This document shows, piece by piece, positions 63,055 through 64,000 of a DNA stretch of 64,000 nt. The stretch spans positions 124,001-188,000 of the forward strand of contig NZ_CP026029.1 of assembly GCF_023520895.1 (NCBI RefSeq). Direction: 5' to 3'. The translations under genes were made by a program, and so were the position numbers. The notes beneath the pieces were generated by a model. It ran no database searches. It saw nothing but the letters and a program-made list of their open reading frames with translations, and was not told where the DNA came from. This DNA comes from Paenibacillus sp. PK3_47. Lineage in GTDB: Bacteria > Bacillota > Bacilli > Paenibacillales > Paenibacillaceae. How positions within the stretch are numbered: position 1 is the stretch's first letter; every line of letters begins with the position of its first letter.

Positions 63055-64000
63055 TCAGCTGAAGTACTGCGTCGCCTTGTTCACATACGTGCTGGGATGA
63101 AGCCAAGGGTGCTTGAAGAACTCTTTTTCATCCGTAATTTTGCGTGATACGCTGAGGTCGTAATCGATCATGGACTTAACTTTTTCGGCAAAAGCTTTCC
63201 CCTTCACCAGCAGACCCAGCTCAAAATCATGGCACGCGCTTCGTTCATTAATATTGTAAGAGCCGTGGAACACCGCGTGCGATCTGTGGTCATAGGTGAT
63301 TTTCCAGTGGGAGAACCGTTCCGTAAAGCTGTAATCATAAAAAGAAACCCCGTTTCTGAACGGCGTGTACATATTGCTTCGTACGGAAGCGCGGTTCGTA
63401 GGGTGGTCATTGACCTCCAGCGGGTTGCATATCGTCAGATGGCCTGAGCACTCCGGTCCCAGCTCACACAGCCGGTCCCAGAAGGCCTGATCGATCAGGT
63501 ACGGATTCACAATCACCGTCTCATCAGCCGCATAGGTAATCAGATCAAGATAATACTGCTGGATGAGATTCACCGGATTGCCCGGAAAGCTGGCGAACAG
63601 CGTACACTCTTCCTCCCCGAATTTATAATCCACCTCCGGACGGTAAAAAGAGTTCTCCACATCAAACAAATCGCCGCCAAGCAGAACCCATCTGGTATGA
63701 AAAACAGCATTCAGCGGCTGGGCTGCTTCACCACGGATCCGGAAGCACCCGTCATGCCACTGCTCCTCCAAGTTAGGAATGCCGAGCGGCCGGCCGTCCA
63801 CCTGTTCCGTTACTGATGCCCTGATCGTGCCTGCGAACGTATACTGGTCACCAAAATTAATACTGCCAATCACCGCGGTGGTCCCGTCAATAATAATAAA
63901 CTTCCGGTGATCAATAATATTCAGTCCGGTGAGCTCCATCTCCTCCTGCACCTTATCCTGAACCATCAGGATATACTCCGGCACCCCTTGCTGCTTCAGC
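63055..64000 (-). CDS. Phospholipase D/cardiolipin synthase-like protein, 5' end off the window
   Basis: 315 codons visible, still open at the window edge (the frame continues upstream of GTG 63984 as LKQQG). The first visible HKD motif is intact: DHRKFIIIDGTTAVIGSINFGDQY (H-x-K-x4-D). The second, YDHRSHAVFHGSYNINERS, keeps the His and the GS-x-N core but has Ser for Lys and His for Asp. Two HKD motifs normally form one active site in the cardiolipin synthase and PLD family, so activity may be altered. Confidence 0.82.
   Translation of the reverse strand, partial: LKQQGVPEYILMVQDKVQEEMELTGLNIIDHRKFIIIDGTTAVIGSINFGDQYTFAGTIRASVTEQVDGRPLGIPNLEEQWHDGCFRIRGEAAQPLNAVFHTRWVLLGGDLFDVENSFYRPEVDYKFGEEECTLFASFPGNPVNLIQQYYLDLITYAADETVIVNPYLIDQAFWDRLCELGPECSGHLTICNPLEVNDHPTNRASVRSNMYTPFRNGVSFYDYSFTERFSHWKITYDHRSHAVFHGSYNINERSACHDFELGLLVKGKAFAEKVKSMIDYDLSVSRKITDEKEFFKHPWLHPSTYVNKATQYFS

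Noticed and set aside
1..64000. Insertion sequences, prophage, tRNA or rRNA genes
   Set aside because: No transposase, integrase, phage structural gene, tRNA cloverleaf or rRNA segment was recognised on either strand.

Overview
The window looks like chromosome of a Paenibacillus-type member of the Bacillota. It has roughly half GC, strong AGGAGG-type ribosome binding sites, several TTG and GTG starts, many ECF sigma/anti-sigma and Bce-type modules, secreted plant-polysaccharide hydrolases, and small intergenic palindromes. No rRNA, tRNA, transposase, phage or CRISPR locus was recognised. Both edges cut a gene: an alpha-amylase at the left (3' end missing) and a phospholipase D-like gene at the right (5' end missing).

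Layout. 1-2410 is a secreted starch-binding amylase, preceded by three diverged copies of an operator/leader module and a four-copy 52-bp hairpin array. 3638-6433 holds a HAD phosphatase, a frameshifted small gene and a lipoprotein/SRPBCC/DUF2691-like operon. 6975-14045 is one eight-gene minus-strand operon led by a FadR-type GntR regulator: M20 deacylase, MetN-MetI-MetQ transporter, a zinc methyltransferase of the UroD fold, a ProC-like reductase and a VOC protein. 14360-25281 is mixed housekeeping and unknown genes (secreted protein, DUF4240, alcohol dehydrogenase-like, orphan PTS EIIC, ABC-F ATPase, amidohydrolase, a 1058-residue GNAT fusion). 25429-31945 is mostly plus strand: lipoprotein, LtaS-like lipoteichoic acid synthase, GH5 mannanase, and a TPR protein translationally coupled to a secreted pro-peptide. 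32507-36675 has two P-loop ATPases, a lipoprotein, a zinc ribbon, a PhzF gene with an in-frame stop and a GNAT. 36792-50228 has DUF2207, a histidine kinase, a class 3 lipase, a complete biotin ECF transporter (EcfT-A2-A1-BioY), MarR and TetR loci, a sigma/anti-sigma pair and a phosphotransferase with an in-frame stop. 50675-57185 has a LysR/PhzF divergent pair, a second sigma/anti-sigma pair, and a MerR operon with a textbook 19-bp-spacer promoter. 57307-62843 is a Bce-type peptide-sensing and resistance module (transporter plus two-component system) with an adenosine-deaminase-like gene between its halves.

The two most striking observations are these. (1) Four intergenic elements each carry four short palindromes, two forward and two inverted, at nearly fixed spacing. 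One family has 50/62/50 spacing (6571-6753 and 32135-32317) and a second family, unrelated in sequence, has 51/62/51 (16100-16286 and 50447-50633). A third array with 52/52/52 spacing lies at 3229-3420. (2) A receptor-plus-peptide cassette at 30975-31945 resembles the Rap-Phr/RRNPP signalling layout but has a receptor with no DNA-binding domain.

Three genes carry apparent single-lesion disruptions (4397, 35645, 50061). Whether these are real mutations or assembly errors cannot be settled from the sequence alone. All functional statements rest on motif reading and family knowledge; no searches were run.
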